Shown: positions 43,862 to 53,020 of the stretch, one piece after another
Numbering within the stretch: position 1 is the stretch's first letter
How the letters are laid out: each line of letters opens with the position of its first letter
DNA from: an uncultured Clostridia bacterium
GTDB lineage: Bacteria > Bacillota > Clostridia > Monoglobales > Monoglobaceae
NCBI GenBank assembly: GCA_947625905.1
Contig: CANQQJ010000020.1
Coordinates: forward strand, 1-56,385
Direction: 5' to 3'
DNA length: 56,385 nucleotides
The notes under the pieces: model-generated
Told to the model about the DNA's origin: nothing
The model's database searches: none
The model's input: the letters and a program-made list of their open reading frames with translations, nothing else
Position numbers and translations under genes: made by a program

Positions 43862-44956
43862 ATGAAAAAAAAGATATGGAAGGTAGCTGTGATCGGCTGC
43901 GGATTTTTCGCCGACGCTCAGTATTTTCCGTATATTGAAAAAGAGGCCGACGCGGTCTGCGTGGCGGCTGTGGATATTGTGCCGGAGCGGGCGCGGCATG
44001 CCTGTGAGAAATACGGCATTCCCGACTGTTATGAAAACGTGTACGAGCTGCTGGATCAATGTGATTTCGACATAGCGATCGATTCAGCGTCTATCCAGGC
44101 CCATCATGAGATCAACATGGCCGTGCTGGGAGCCGGAAAGCATTTGATATCCCAAAAACCCGCGGCGCCCACGGTGGAGCAGCTGACCGAGCAGATCGAA
44201 ACGGCAAAGGCGCACAATGTAAAATTTTCATGCGTGCCGATCCATCCCATGCGCTATGATCTGAATATCGCCAAGCAGATGATGGCGGACGGCGCGATCG
44301 GAAACCCGTATTACGCCAAGTGCAATCTGTCCCACGGCGGTCCCGAATATTTTCAGTACCGCGACGCGGACCCGAGCTGGTTTTTTGAGCCGGGCGCGGG
44401 CGCGCTGGTTGATATGGGAGTGCACGGTTTGCAGATAGTGACAAGCATTTTCGGCCCCGCCAAAGCGCTTTCGTGTATGGCAAAGGTGACGACGCCGCTT
44501 CGGGAAGTGCGCTCGGGCGCGTTTGACGGCAAGAAGATAACCACTGACAGCATACCGGATCAGTATGTCATAACGCTGGATTTCGGAGACGGAAAAATGG
44601 CGCTGGTGGACACGGGATTTTCTCAGAAGGCAAGCCGTGCGCCGCAGCTGGAAATATTCGGCGACAGCGGAACAATTTCGTTCACTCGGCCGTATATGGA
44701 AAACCCGATCCCCGATGTGTATATAGACGCGCCGGAGCGCGGGGTCCGCGGCTGGATGCGTCCGATGGAGTGGGTAGATCCTCCCCGAAAGCTGCTCAGC
44801 CAGTGCTGCTGCCTTCGCGATCTCATTGAGGCTGTGGAGAATGACGCGCAGCCGACGCTTTCGCCGGAGCACGCGCGGCATGTGCTGGAGATCATGTGCA
44901 AGATACCTACGGCTGTCGAAAGCGGCAAGACCGTTACGCTTGAAACTGTATTTTAG
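43862..44956 (+). CDS. Gfo/Idh/MocA family oxidoreductase (cluster protein 1)
   Basis: The protein has 364 residues. A Rossmann domain (VIGCGFFADAQYFPYI) ends with an acidic residue (AVDIVPER). The family lysine is present in SQKPAAP and the Asp/His pair in DMGVHGLQ, so it should be redox-active. It leads a tight operon running to the glycyl radical enzyme at 51318. The GFFAD signature is shared with the protein at 2221. The substrate is unknown; sugars, inositols or their keto or anhydro forms are typical for the family. Confidence 0.9.
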   Translation: MKKKIWKVAVIGCGFFADAQYFPYIEKEADAVCVAAVDIVPERARHACEKYGIPDCYENVYELLDQCDFDIAIDSASIQAHHEINMAVLGAGKHLISQKPAAPTVEQLTEQIETAKAHNVKFSCVPIHPMRYDLNIAKQMMADGAIGNPYYAKCNLSHGGPEYFQYRDADPSWFFEPGAGALVDMGVHGLQIVTSIFGPAKALSCMAKVTTPLREVRSGAFDGKKITTDSIPDQYVITLDFGDGKMALVDTGFSQKASRAPQLEIFGDSGTISFTRPYMENPIPDVYIDAPERGVRGWMRPMEWVDPPRKLLSQCCCLRDLIEAVENDAQPTLSPEHARHVLEIMCKIPTAVESGKTVTLETVF

Positions 44957-44968
44957 GAGGCAGAAATA

Positions 44969-46048
44969 ATGAAGAAACTCAGAGCTGCGTTTATCGGGAT
45001 GGCGCACATACATTTGAATAATTTATCCCATGACTTCGCCTCGTATCCCGAGTTTTATGAAATTGTCGGCATGGCCGATGTTCCGCCTTATACCGAGGAT
45101 GAGCTCAAGACGCGCATCAAACTGAACGCGCCGAGTGATCTTGACATCAAGCTGTGGGACGACTACCGTGAATTATTGGCACAGGATATCGACATCGCTG
45201 TGGTGTGCACCGATGTTAAGGACCACGCTGCGGTCGTTGAAGAAATTTTGGATATGGGTATAAGTGTCGTCGCCGAAAAGCCGATGGCAATGAACATGGC
45301 CGATGCGAAACGGATGTACCGCGCGTTTAAAAGAAACGACGCGGAGCTGTTCATAAACTGGCCGATCGCATGGTTTGCGAGCTTTCACAAGGCGAAGGAG
45401 TTGGCGGACAGCGGCATTGTCGGCAAAGTGCTGCGCGTGCACTACCGCAGCCCGTCGACGCGCGGACCTTATCCGCTTAATGAATACACGCCGAAAGAAT
45501 TGTCAAACCTGTGGTGGTACAAGCATGAGCGCGGCGGAGGCTCGATCTGCGATTACGCCTGCTACGGCTGCGTGCTGTCCACATGGTTCACCGGCAAAAC
45601 CGCCAAGCGCGTCAGCGGCATGAAAAAGAACTTTTTCCTGCCTTTTTCGGACGTGGAGGACTACTCGGTGTTCACCGTTGATTTCGGCGACAGTATCGGC
45701 CTGATCGAAGGCTCCTGGTCCACCATGAACAACGGCGAGATCGCCACCGGCCCGGTCGTGTACGGAAGCGAGGGAGTGATAGTGGCGGACAGGTTCAAAC
45801 CGGAGGTTAAGATCTACAAGGATCTTGTTCCTTATAAGCCGTCGCCCACGCCGAACGAAGTATATCTGCCCGAAGATAACGGCGAGAGCCTCGCGCTGAA
45901 TCTGATGAAGCATTTCCGCGGCGGTGAGCCCGTCTGCGAGCTGCTGACTCCGGATTTTAACATGAAAGCGATGGCGGCGTTTGACGCGGGAATGCGCTCG
46001 TGCGAGAGCGGGCAGATCGAAAAAGCGTATGACCCATTCGACCTTTAA
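44969..46048 (+). CDS. Atypical Gfo/Idh/MocA protein (cluster protein 2)
   Basis: The protein has 359 residues, with AGGAGG before the ATG. The fold is clear (AEKPMAMNMADAK; GGGSICDYACYGC). However, the usual GxGxxA nucleotide loop reads GMAHIHLN, and the catalytic His of the D...H motif is Tyr (DYACY). It shares these oddities, plus an NWP..W motif and WW....RGGG, with the protein at 47258, so both belong to one subfamily. It may have a different chemistry, bind a cofactor tightly or act as a partner subunit. An 87-bp gap follows it. Confidence 0.86.
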   Translation: MKKLRAAFIGMAHIHLNNLSHDFASYPEFYEIVGMADVPPYTEDELKTRIKLNAPSDLDIKLWDDYRELLAQDIDIAVVCTDVKDHAAVVEEILDMGISVVAEKPMAMNMADAKRMYRAFKRNDAELFINWPIAWFASFHKAKELADSGIVGKVLRVHYRSPSTRGPYPLNEYTPKELSNLWWYKHERGGGSICDYACYGCVLSTWFTGKTAKRVSGMKKNFFLPFSDVEDYSVFTVDFGDSIGLIEGSWSTMNNGEIATGPVVYGSEGVIVADRFKPEVKIYKDLVPYKPSPTPNEVYLPEDNGESLALNLMKHFRGGEPVCELLTPDFNMKAMAAFDAGMRSCESGQIEKAYDPFDL

Positions 46049-46135
46049 GAAGCACCGATAATACAAACAAAAAAGCATATGTCCTTGGAGAGGGACGATA
46101 ATAACTACTACATTTGATTTGCGAGGATAATTAAA

Positions 46136-47257
46136 ATGGATAAAAAATTAAGAGTCGCCGTGATCGGCACGGGAATGATAGCCAACAGCGCTCACTTTCC
46201 GGCGCTGAATATTCTGCGGAAGGAAGGTCTGGTTGAAGTTGTGGGCGTGGCCGACATCCGCGAGGAAGCCGCCGCGGAAACCGCCAAACGGCATGACGTG
46301 CCCTATTATACCACCGACCCGCAGAAGCTTCTGGATGAGTGCAAACCGGACTTTGTGGCCGTGTGCACTCCGAATATGTACCACAAGGAATGGACGATAA
46401 AGGCGCTGCGGGCCGGAGCGCATGTTGCCTGTGAAAAGCCTGTCGCTCTTACTCTGGCGGACGCCGAGGAGATGTGGCAGACCGCCAAGGACTGCGGCAG
46501 ACAGCTTTTTCCTTGCCAATGCATGCGCTGGCGCAACTATATGCAGCAGTCAAAGATATTGGTCGACAGCGGCGAATTGGGCGATATCTATTTTTCTGAC
46601 ATAGAATTTATCCGCAGGATCGGTATTCCGACCTGGGGAATGTTCCATATGAAAAAGCACAACTTCGGCGGTCCGTTCTGCGACCTGGGAGTGCATCTGA
46701 TCGATTCTCTGCTCTGGATCGTGGGCGACAAAAAAGTCCGCTCGGTCTCCGGAAGCGCGTATACCAAGATCGCAAACCGCGGAGAGGACATCCTGCTGAG
46801 CATTGCCGAAAGCGGCGCGTATGACGGCACCTTCACTCCGCGGCCTTATGATTACCGCGAGTTCGACGTGGAGGATTTTGCCACCGGATTCATGCGGCTT
46901 GAGGACGGAATGAGCGTGAATTTCAAGTTCTCGTGGGCGCTGAATCTGCCCACGACCAACCTTGATATGGTAATATGCGGCGATAAGGGAGGACTTTCGG
47001 TAAACGGCGAAAAACTGTATAAGAATATCGGCCGTTACCAGACCGAGTGCGATATGAAATGGTTTGACAACGGAGAGTACCGCGGGGTTCCTTTTGAACA
47101 GCACCGGTATATGTACAGAAATATTATAAACACTCTGGCGGGAAAAGAAGAGTATCTTATTAAAAAGCACCAGAATTTAGAGGTCACCAAGGCCATAGAG
47201 TGCTTCTATCGTTCCGCCGCCGAGGGGCGTGAAATTCAAGCAAAGGAGCTGGTATAA
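46136..47257 (+). CDS. Gfo/Idh/MocA family oxidoreductase (cluster protein 3)
   Basis: The protein has 373 residues and the canonical pattern: IGTGMIANSAHFPAL, CEKPVALT with the family lysine, and DLGVHLIDSLLW with the Asp/His pair. It closely resembles the protein at 4326 (shared IPTWG.FHMKK). The ATG follows GAGGATAA, and the next gene starts at the base after its stop. Probably an NAD(P)-dependent sugar or polyol dehydrogenase. Confidence 0.9.
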   Translation: MDKKLRVAVIGTGMIANSAHFPALNILRKEGLVEVVGVADIREEAAAETAKRHDVPYYTTDPQKLLDECKPDFVAVCTPNMYHKEWTIKALRAGAHVACEKPVALTLADAEEMWQTAKDCGRQLFPCQCMRWRNYMQQSKILVDSGELGDIYFSDIEFIRRIGIPTWGMFHMKKHNFGGPFCDLGVHLIDSLLWIVGDKKVRSVSGSAYTKIANRGEDILLSIAESGAYDGTFTPRPYDYREFDVEDFATGFMRLEDGMSVNFKFSWALNLPTTNLDMVICGDKGGLSVNGEKLYKNIGRYQTECDMKWFDNGEYRGVPFEQHRYMYRNIINTLAGKEEYLIKKHQNLEVTKAIECFYRSAAEGREIQAKELV

Positions 47258-48358
47258 ATGATAAAGGCGGTTATTATCGGATTTTCACATATGCACTGCA
47301 ACGAGGTGGCGCTGTATATCAGCGAGCAGCCGGATTTTCTGCTGGCGGCGATCGCGGACGTACCTTCCAAAGCGGAGCCTATCCCGCCCTATCGCTACAC
47401 GCCGGTATGGAACCTTAATAACGTGAAAAGCAATTACTGTGATAATGTGTATGATGACTACAGAACTATGCTTGACGAGGTAAAGCCGGATATCGCGTTT
47501 ATTCTCTGCGAGAACGGTCAAAAGCCGGAGATAGTTGAGGAATGCGCCAAGCGCGGCGTGAACGTTTCAATCGAGAAGCCTATCGCGGCCAGCTACAGCG
47601 AGGCGCTTAAGATAAGCGCCGCCGTTGAGAAATACGGCATTGAGGCTGTGGTCAACTGGCCGGTGGTCTGGAGGGATTATGTTCATCGGATGAAGAGCGC
47701 GCTTGACGCCAAGCTTGTGGGCGAGCCGCTCAAGCTTCGCTATATCAACGGCCACACCGGTCCTCTGGGCAAGGGCGCGAAGCATCGCGGCGTGTCCGAA
47801 AACGCCGAGGAAATGACTGACGACGCGCGGGCCAAAACATGGTGGCACCGCTCGGAGCTCGGCGGCGGCGTGTTCCTGGATATTTGCTGCTACGGCTGTC
47901 TTTTCACCGAATGGTTCATGGGCGAGGATGCGAAAAGCGTTCTCGCGTACGGCGCAAACCTCAATACGCCCTACGGAGATACCGAGGACAACTTTGCCGC
48001 AGTTGTGAAATACGACGGCAAAATGTCTGTGATCGAGGGCACATGGACCACGCCCAGAGCCGTTATCCCGTCGGGGCCCATGGTCATGTGCAGCGACGGA
48101 GTGATCCTCTGCACGGGCGGCGCGGAGAATATGCCCGACGTAAAGGCCTATGATATGTACGGCGCCGAGGCGGAGGTCCCGAAGCTTGAACTTAAAGATA
48201 AGTATAGAAATATGCCGTGGCATTACGCGAATCACGTAAAGACCGGAGAGCCGATCCATCCCATGCTGACCTTAAAGGCCAATATGGAGGTCATGGCGGT
48301 ACTGGACGCGGCTGTCCGCAGCTCCGCCTGCGGAAAAGAGGTGCCCGTCCATGGTTAA
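47258..48358 (+). CDS. Atypical Gfo/Idh/MocA protein (cluster protein 4)
   Basis: The protein has 366 residues. Like the product of 44969 it has HxH in the first loop (GFSHMHCN) in place of the glycine motif and Tyr in place of the catalytic His (DICCYGC), while IEKP is kept. The WWHRSELGGG segment also matches. It begins right after the stop of 46136 and overlaps the activase gene by 8 bp. Its tight linkage to the radical enzyme suggests it handles that enzyme's substrate or product. Confidence 0.86.
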   Translation: MIKAVIIGFSHMHCNEVALYISEQPDFLLAAIADVPSKAEPIPPYRYTPVWNLNNVKSNYCDNVYDDYRTMLDEVKPDIAFILCENGQKPEIVEECAKRGVNVSIEKPIAASYSEALKISAAVEKYGIEAVVNWPVVWRDYVHRMKSALDAKLVGEPLKLRYINGHTGPLGKGAKHRGVSENAEEMTDDARAKTWWHRSELGGGVFLDICCYGCLFTEWFMGEDAKSVLAYGANLNTPYGDTEDNFAAVVKYDGKMSVIEGTWTTPRAVIPSGPMVMCSDGVILCTGGAENMPDVKAYDMYGAEAEVPKLELKDKYRNMPWHYANHVKTGEPIHPMLTLKANMEVMAVLDAAVRSSACGKEVPVHG

Positions 48359-49118
48359 AGGCATGGTGGCGGATATTCAGCGGGCGTCCATCCATGACGG
48401 CCCCGGCCTCCGAACCACGGTGTTCCTCAAAGGCTGCCCGCTGCGGTGCCTATGGTGCCATAATCCCGAATGTATCTCGTTTAACCGAGAGACTTTGTAT
48501 TATCCCGACAAGTGTATTCACTGCGGTCGGTGCGAGGAGGGCTGCTTCGCGGGCGCGCGGGTGGTATGCGGCGCGGAGATGACCCCAGAGGAGGTCATGC
48601 AGCAGCTTTTGCTGGATAGAGATTATTATCAAAACGGCGGAGGCGTTACCCTGTCGGGAGGCGAGCCTATGGCTCAGCCCGAATTTGCGTTCGCACTGCT
48701 TGATTTGCTGAAAAATGAGAACATACACACCGCCGCCGAGACGAGCCTGTATCTGTACTCGGATGAGGTCATGAAAAAATTGGATCTGCTGATGGCGGAC
48801 CTGAAGATATGGGACGATGAAACGCACAAGGCATATACGGGAGTATCAAACAAAACAATAAAAGAAAATTTTATCCGCGCCGACGAGCTGGGCGTTCCGA
48901 TAATTGTGCGCACCCCGGTGGTGCCCGGGATCGAGCAGGGGATCCCCGATATATCCGAATTTGCCAAAGGGCTGAAACACTCGGTGAAATACGAGCTGCT
49001 GCCCTATCACCCGCTGGGTGTGACCAAACAGATCGCGTTGGGCGAAAAACCTATGCGGTTCGATATCCCGTCTCGGGAAAAAATGAAGGAGTTGAGTAAA
49101 TATGCTTACATACGCTGA
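48351..49118 (+). CDS. Glycyl radical enzyme activating protein (radical SAM)
   Basis: The protein has 255 residues. The radical SAM cluster motif is C29xxxC33xxC36, preceded by the activase signature IHDGPGLRTTVFLKGC. One ferredoxin-like cluster motif, C55xxC58xxC61xxxC65, follows; many activases have two such clusters and are ~300 residues. LSGGEP marks the SAM-binding strand. It cleaves S-adenosylmethionine to abstract hydrogen from the conserved Gly of its partner. The partner gene overlaps it by 17 bp, so the pairing is secure. Confidence 0.95.
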   Translation: MVKGMVADIQRASIHDGPGLRTTVFLKGCPLRCLWCHNPECISFNRETLYYPDKCIHCGRCEEGCFAGARVVCGAEMTPEEVMQQLLLDRDYYQNGGGVTLSGGEPMAQPEFAFALLDLLKNENIHTAAETSLYLYSDEVMKKLDLLMADLKIWDDETHKAYTGVSNKTIKENFIRADELGVPIIVRTPVVPGIEQGIPDISEFAKGLKHSVKYELLPYHPLGVTKQIALGEKPMRFDIPSREKMKELSKYAYIR

Positions 49119-51318
49119 CCGTCTGGCGGAAATGCGCAGAACAAAAATTCGGCACACGCTTGAGAAAAAGAAACAGAACGGATATACGGATCTGGACGAT
49201 TTCGGCACGGTCCCAATTTCGGAGGGCTACTGCGTGGAGCCGTGGTACAACAGCGAAAACGGAAGCTTTTACGGATACGAAGGTATGTGCGAGAACTTCT
49301 GCCGCGTCATCAGCGCCCACGAGCCGTATATAGACCCCATGGAGATGCTTTGCGGCCGCTGGCGGGATATGCTGGTCAACTATCGCGGCGACCTGCATTA
49401 TATGCCCGACTGGCTGAAGGAGAACGCCAAGAAGTGGGATTTTTTGGGTAAGGGCGCGACCAACCTATGGAGCAAACGCTGGGATGAGAGCCGCTTCCCG
49501 TACGACGACCTGAAACCGTGGCAGGAGAAATACAACATCACCACAGGCATTGACGGCGACGCGCATTTTGCGTGTGATTATCGGATAGGATTTGAGCTTG
49601 GCTTTGGCGGACTGCTGAAAAAAATACGGCACTATCGAACCGTCAACCCCGACAAAACCGACTTTTATGACGCGGAGGAGCGCGTAGTTCTCGCGATACA
49701 GGATTTTATACAGAGGCATATCGACAGGATAAGCGAGATGATCCCTGCCGAGACGCGGCCGGAGATCAAGGAGAACCTCGAAACCATGATGGAGACCTGC
49801 CGCGCGGTAAAAAATGACCCGCCCGCGACATTCAGGCAGGTCTGCCAGTGGACGGCCTTTTTCAACTGCGCATCCCGAATATACACCCGCGACGGAGCCG
49901 GCTTCCAAATGGACGAACTGCTTTGGCCGTATTACCGAAAGGATGTTGAAGACGGCGTTTTGGATGATGAGACCGCAAAGTTCCTGATCGCCGATCTGCT
50001 TTTGATCGACCCGCATTACTATCAGGTATCCGGAGTCGACGAGAACGATCGGGACCGCACCAACCATCTTTCGTATCTGATACTGGAGGCGGCGGACTCT
50101 ATCAATATCGCCTGCAATCTGACGGTGCGTGTCCATGAGAACTGCGACAAGGAGTTTTTGAAGAAGGCGGTGTACTATCTCTTTAAAAATAAAAACGCGT
50201 GGCCGCGCTTCTGCAACGACAAGGCGCTTTGCGAGGGATATATGCGCAACGGCGCGGATAAGAAAACCGCCCGCGAGCGTATAGCCCTGGGCTGTAACTG
50301 GATGTGCGTGCCGGGCAAGGAATTCCCCATGAATGACCTTGTGAAGATCAATATCGCCAAGGTTATGGAGCAGGCGCTTCTTGATATGAAGCAGGAAAAA
50401 AAGAGATCCACAGCTCGCTTGTTTCAGCTGTATAATCAACATCTGAAAAAGGCGGTGGAGGTGACTGCTGCGGGCATCAACCTGCACCTTGATCACGCGT
50501 GGGAGGTCACACCCGAGCTGGTCATGAACCTGATGATGCACAATACGATCGAGCGCGGCGAGGACATCAGTCAATGCGCTGAGCTGTTTACCGTAGGGGT
50601 TGACGGCGCGGGTCTGGCGGTTGTGGCCGACTCATTCGGCGCGCTTGAGACGCGTATCGAGCGTGAAAAATTGCTGAGCTGGGACAAAATGTATGAGCAG
50701 CTGGAGGAGGATTTCTCCGACAAGCGGATAAGAGCCATGATGCAAAGCGCGCCGCGGTACTGCCAAGGCGGAACGGTTTCGGATGAATGGGCAAAACGCC
50801 TGACCGAAAGCTTTGTGTCGGCTATACGCGGACAGGAAATGCCAAATGGGCGTAAGCTGCTGCCCGGCTGGTTCAGCTGGTCGCGAACGATAGAATACGG
50901 CTCGGTAGTCGGAGCCACGCCCAATGGCAGAAAAGCGGGCACGCCGATCTCGCACGGCGCCAATCCCAATCCGGGCTTCCGCCGGGACGGCGCAGTGACG
51001 GCGCAAAGCAACGGGATAGCCTCGGTGCAGTGCGGCTTTGGCAACACCGCGCCCCTTCAGCTTGAATTTGACCCGAAGATCACCATGGAAGAGGGCGGTG
51101 TGGATCTGGTCGTGAACCTGATTAAGACCCACTTCAAACAGGGAGGTACCCTGATAAATATCAACATACTGGACGGAGAAAAGCTTATGGAAGCCCACAA
51201 GGACCCGGAATTGTATCCCGATCTGGTAGTGCGTGTGACGGGATTCACCGCGTACTTTGCCAGCCTGTCTCCGGAATTCAGACAGCTGGTGGTGGATCGG
51301 TTTTTATCGGGGATGTAA
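49102..51318 (+). CDS. Glycyl radical enzyme of unassigned class (PFL-like)
   Basis: The protein has 738 residues, with AAGGAG 10 nt before the ATG. The glycyl radical site is RVTGFTAYF with Gly714. The thiyl cysteine is Cys398 in LGCNWMCVPGKEF, which aligns without gaps to the GCVExxxxG loop of dehydratase/lyase members. The Glu general base of those enzymes is Trp400 here, and a second Cys (402) is close. It also lacks the CysCys pair of pyruvate formate-lyase. It is therefore neither a typical dehydratase nor a formate lyase. Four Gfo/Idh/MocA proteins and an FAD enzyme in the same cluster imply radical cleavage or rearrangement of an oxidised sugar or polyol. Its last 41 bp overlap the convergent kinase gene. 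Confidence 0.9.
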   Translation: MLTYADRLAEMRRTKIRHTLEKKKQNGYTDLDDFGTVPISEGYCVEPWYNSENGSFYGYEGMCENFCRVISAHEPYIDPMEMLCGRWRDMLVNYRGDLHYMPDWLKENAKKWDFLGKGATNLWSKRWDESRFPYDDLKPWQEKYNITTGIDGDAHFACDYRIGFELGFGGLLKKIRHYRTVNPDKTDFYDAEERVVLAIQDFIQRHIDRISEMIPAETRPEIKENLETMMETCRAVKNDPPATFRQVCQWTAFFNCASRIYTRDGAGFQMDELLWPYYRKDVEDGVLDDETAKFLIADLLLIDPHYYQVSGVDENDRDRTNHLSYLILEAADSINIACNLTVRVHENCDKEFLKKAVYYLFKNKNAWPRFCNDKALCEGYMRNGADKKTARERIALGCNWMCVPGKEFPMNDLVKINIAKVMEQALLDMKQEKKRSTARLFQLYNQHLKKAVEVTAAGINLHLDHAWEVTPELVMNLMMHNTIERGEDISQCAELFTVGVDGAGLAVVADSFGALETRIEREKLLSWDKMYEQLEEDFSDKRIRAMMQSAPRYCQGGTVSDEWAKRLTESFVSAIRGQEMPNGRKLLPGWFSWSRTIEYGSVVGATPNGRKAGTPISHGANPNPGFRRDGAVTAQSNGIASVQCGFGNTAPLQLEFDPKITMEEGGVDLVVNLIKTHFKQGGTLININILDGEKLMEAHKDPELYPDLVVRVTGFTAYFASLSPEFRQLVVDRFLSGM

Positions 51319-53020
51319 CCGAAATGCGAATGACGACGCGCGTGCCTCGGTTTGGTTCGCTTGTGACGCGCAGTCCGTAGCCATCCCCATAGTACATATG
51401 AAGTCTTTCATTGACATTATAGAGGCCGTAGCCGCCCTTTTCTTTGGAACTGCGGGGCGGCTCTCCGTCCTTTAGTTCCATACCCATGCCGTTATCCGTT
51501 ATATCAAACAGAATATCGTCATTCTCGCGGTATGCTTTAATGTGGATATGTCCCGGCAGTCTGTCTTTTTCCATACTCCGAAAGCCGTGCTTGATAGAAT
51601 TTTCCACCACAGGCTGAAGGATAATTTTAACGGTCATACAGTCCAGAATAGACTCGTCGATATCATACGTAGTCTCAAACAGGTCGGGAAATCTTGTGCT
51701 TTCAATTGCCAAATAGCTTTTTACATGCTCAAGTTCGTCCGAGATTTTTATCAGTGTTTCGCCTCGATGCAGTCCGTTACGGAAAAATGTGGCCAAAGTT
51801 ATCAGCATATCGTCGATTTCATACTGCTTGTTTTCCTTCGCTTTCCAACTGATAGAATCCAGCGCGTTATAGATAAAGTGCGGATTGATTTGAGATTGCA
51901 GCGCGTTGAGTTCAGCGATACGCTGCTTTTCTTTTTGTATCTCGATCGAGGAGATCAGACCTTTGATCTCTCTTGCCATTTTATCAAAACTCAGTTCCAG
52001 CACGGCGATTTCGTTAGAAGGTTTAGCGAGCTTAGGCGCCCTGAAATCCGGTGTGAAGTTTTCCATGTTTTGTTTCAGTCTCGATATGCGGTAAATCAGG
52101 CTTTTGGAAAGAAGGGTAGCGACGGCTATCGCCAGCAGCGCCGTCAGAACAAATGAATACAGAATATAGCGGATAATGGTGTTCATGGTGGCATAAAGCA
52201 GGCGGTTGGAAACAATGCCCGAAATTTGTATATGGTTGGCAATGGACGGGTTTGTGACATCGTAGGAAGCGAACCTGTAGTTTTTGAACGTTCCGGGAAA
52301 GACGTCCGTATCTTGGAACCATTCTGTGGGCAGATACATCAGAGAACCCAGATAGCGCTTGTCGGGATGGGAGATGATCTTTTCGTCATTGGAGACAAAG
52401 AAGATGCTTTCGTTGGAGTTCATGACGGAATGTGTGGCGCCGAGCTGCTCCTCGTCAATATAAAATATGATACTGCCCAGGTTATAATTGGTAGAATAAC
52501 TGCGTACATTTTTTCCGACTATGCAAAAATACTGACCGTCCTTTTTGGCACATTCCGTGCTGAAAGAAAACTGCGTGTTGCTCAGGCTCCGCAAAAACGT
52601 GTCGGAAGGCGGCGCAAAGTCGGCGCTGTGGCTGCCGAAGCGATATAAGTCGCCTTTGGCTGTGACATAATCTATGCTGTCAGCCAGGGTGATGTTGGTC
52701 ATTAATTTATTAAAAATATCCTGCAGACGGTTTTGCTTTTCCGCATAATCGAGCTGATCGCTGTCAACAATGCTCTGTATTTCACTGTAGCCCAAAAGAT
52801 GCAGAGTAAAGACGTTCATTTTCGAGAGCATGATAGACAGACGTCCGTCGATCTCAGAAAATATGGGCGTTGTATAGTTTTCCATATACTGAGTGTCGAT
52901 TGTGTTGTGGGTAAAATTATAGGCAAAGATCATAGCGGAAAAAGCGGGTACCAGAATGCAGAGCAGAATAAAGAGCGCAAGAAAAGTTCTGATCTTTAAG
53001 CCTTCGAAAAATTTTCTCAT
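51278..53020 (-). CDS. YesM-type sensor histidine kinase
   Basis: The protein has about 580 residues. The ATG at 53020 has GGAGGAT upstream; an ATG at 53122 lacks a site. An N-terminal membrane span, a ~250-residue extracellular Cache-like sensor, a second span (~285-305) and HAMP precede the His_kinase domain. The phospho-acceptor lies in INPHFIYNAL (about residue 380). The ATPase domain has ENSIKHG, DNGMGM and GGYGLYNV. It should phosphorylate the response regulator at 53968. It overlaps the Cache gene by 4 bp and the GRE gene, tail to tail, by 41 bp. Confidence 0.94.
   Translation of the reverse strand: MRKFFEGLKIRTFLALFILLCILVPAFSAMIFAYNFTHNTIDTQYMENYTTPIFSEIDGRLSIMLSKMNVFTLHLLGYSEIQSIVDSDQLDYAEKQNRLQDIFNKLMTNITLADSIDYVTAKGDLYRFGSHSADFAPPSDTFLRSLSNTQFSFSTECAKKDGQYFCIVGKNVRSYSTNYNLGSIIFYIDEEQLGATHSVMNSNESIFFVSNDEKIISHPDKRYLGSLMYLPTEWFQDTDVFPGTFKNYRFASYDVTNPSIANHIQISGIVSNRLLYATMNTIIRYILYSFVLTALLAIAVATLLSKSLIYRISRLKQNMENFTPDFRAPKLAKPSNEIAVLELSFDKMAREIKGLISSIEIQKEKQRIAELNALQSQINPHFIYNALDSISWKAKENKQYEIDDMLITLATFFRNGLHRGETLIKISDELEHVKSYLAIESTRFPDLFETTYDIDESILDCMTVKIILQPVVENSIKHGFRSMEKDRLPGHIHIKAYRENDDILFDITDNGMGMELKDGEPPRSSKEKGGYGLYNVNERLHMYYGDGYGLRVTSEPNRGTRVVIRISVTSPIKTDPPPAV

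Noticed and set aside
49465..50574. A 369-residue minus-strand frame opposite the glycyl radical enzyme
   Set aside because: It lies wholly inside the glycyl radical enzyme gene, which has catalytic motifs; no ribosome site was seen for it.
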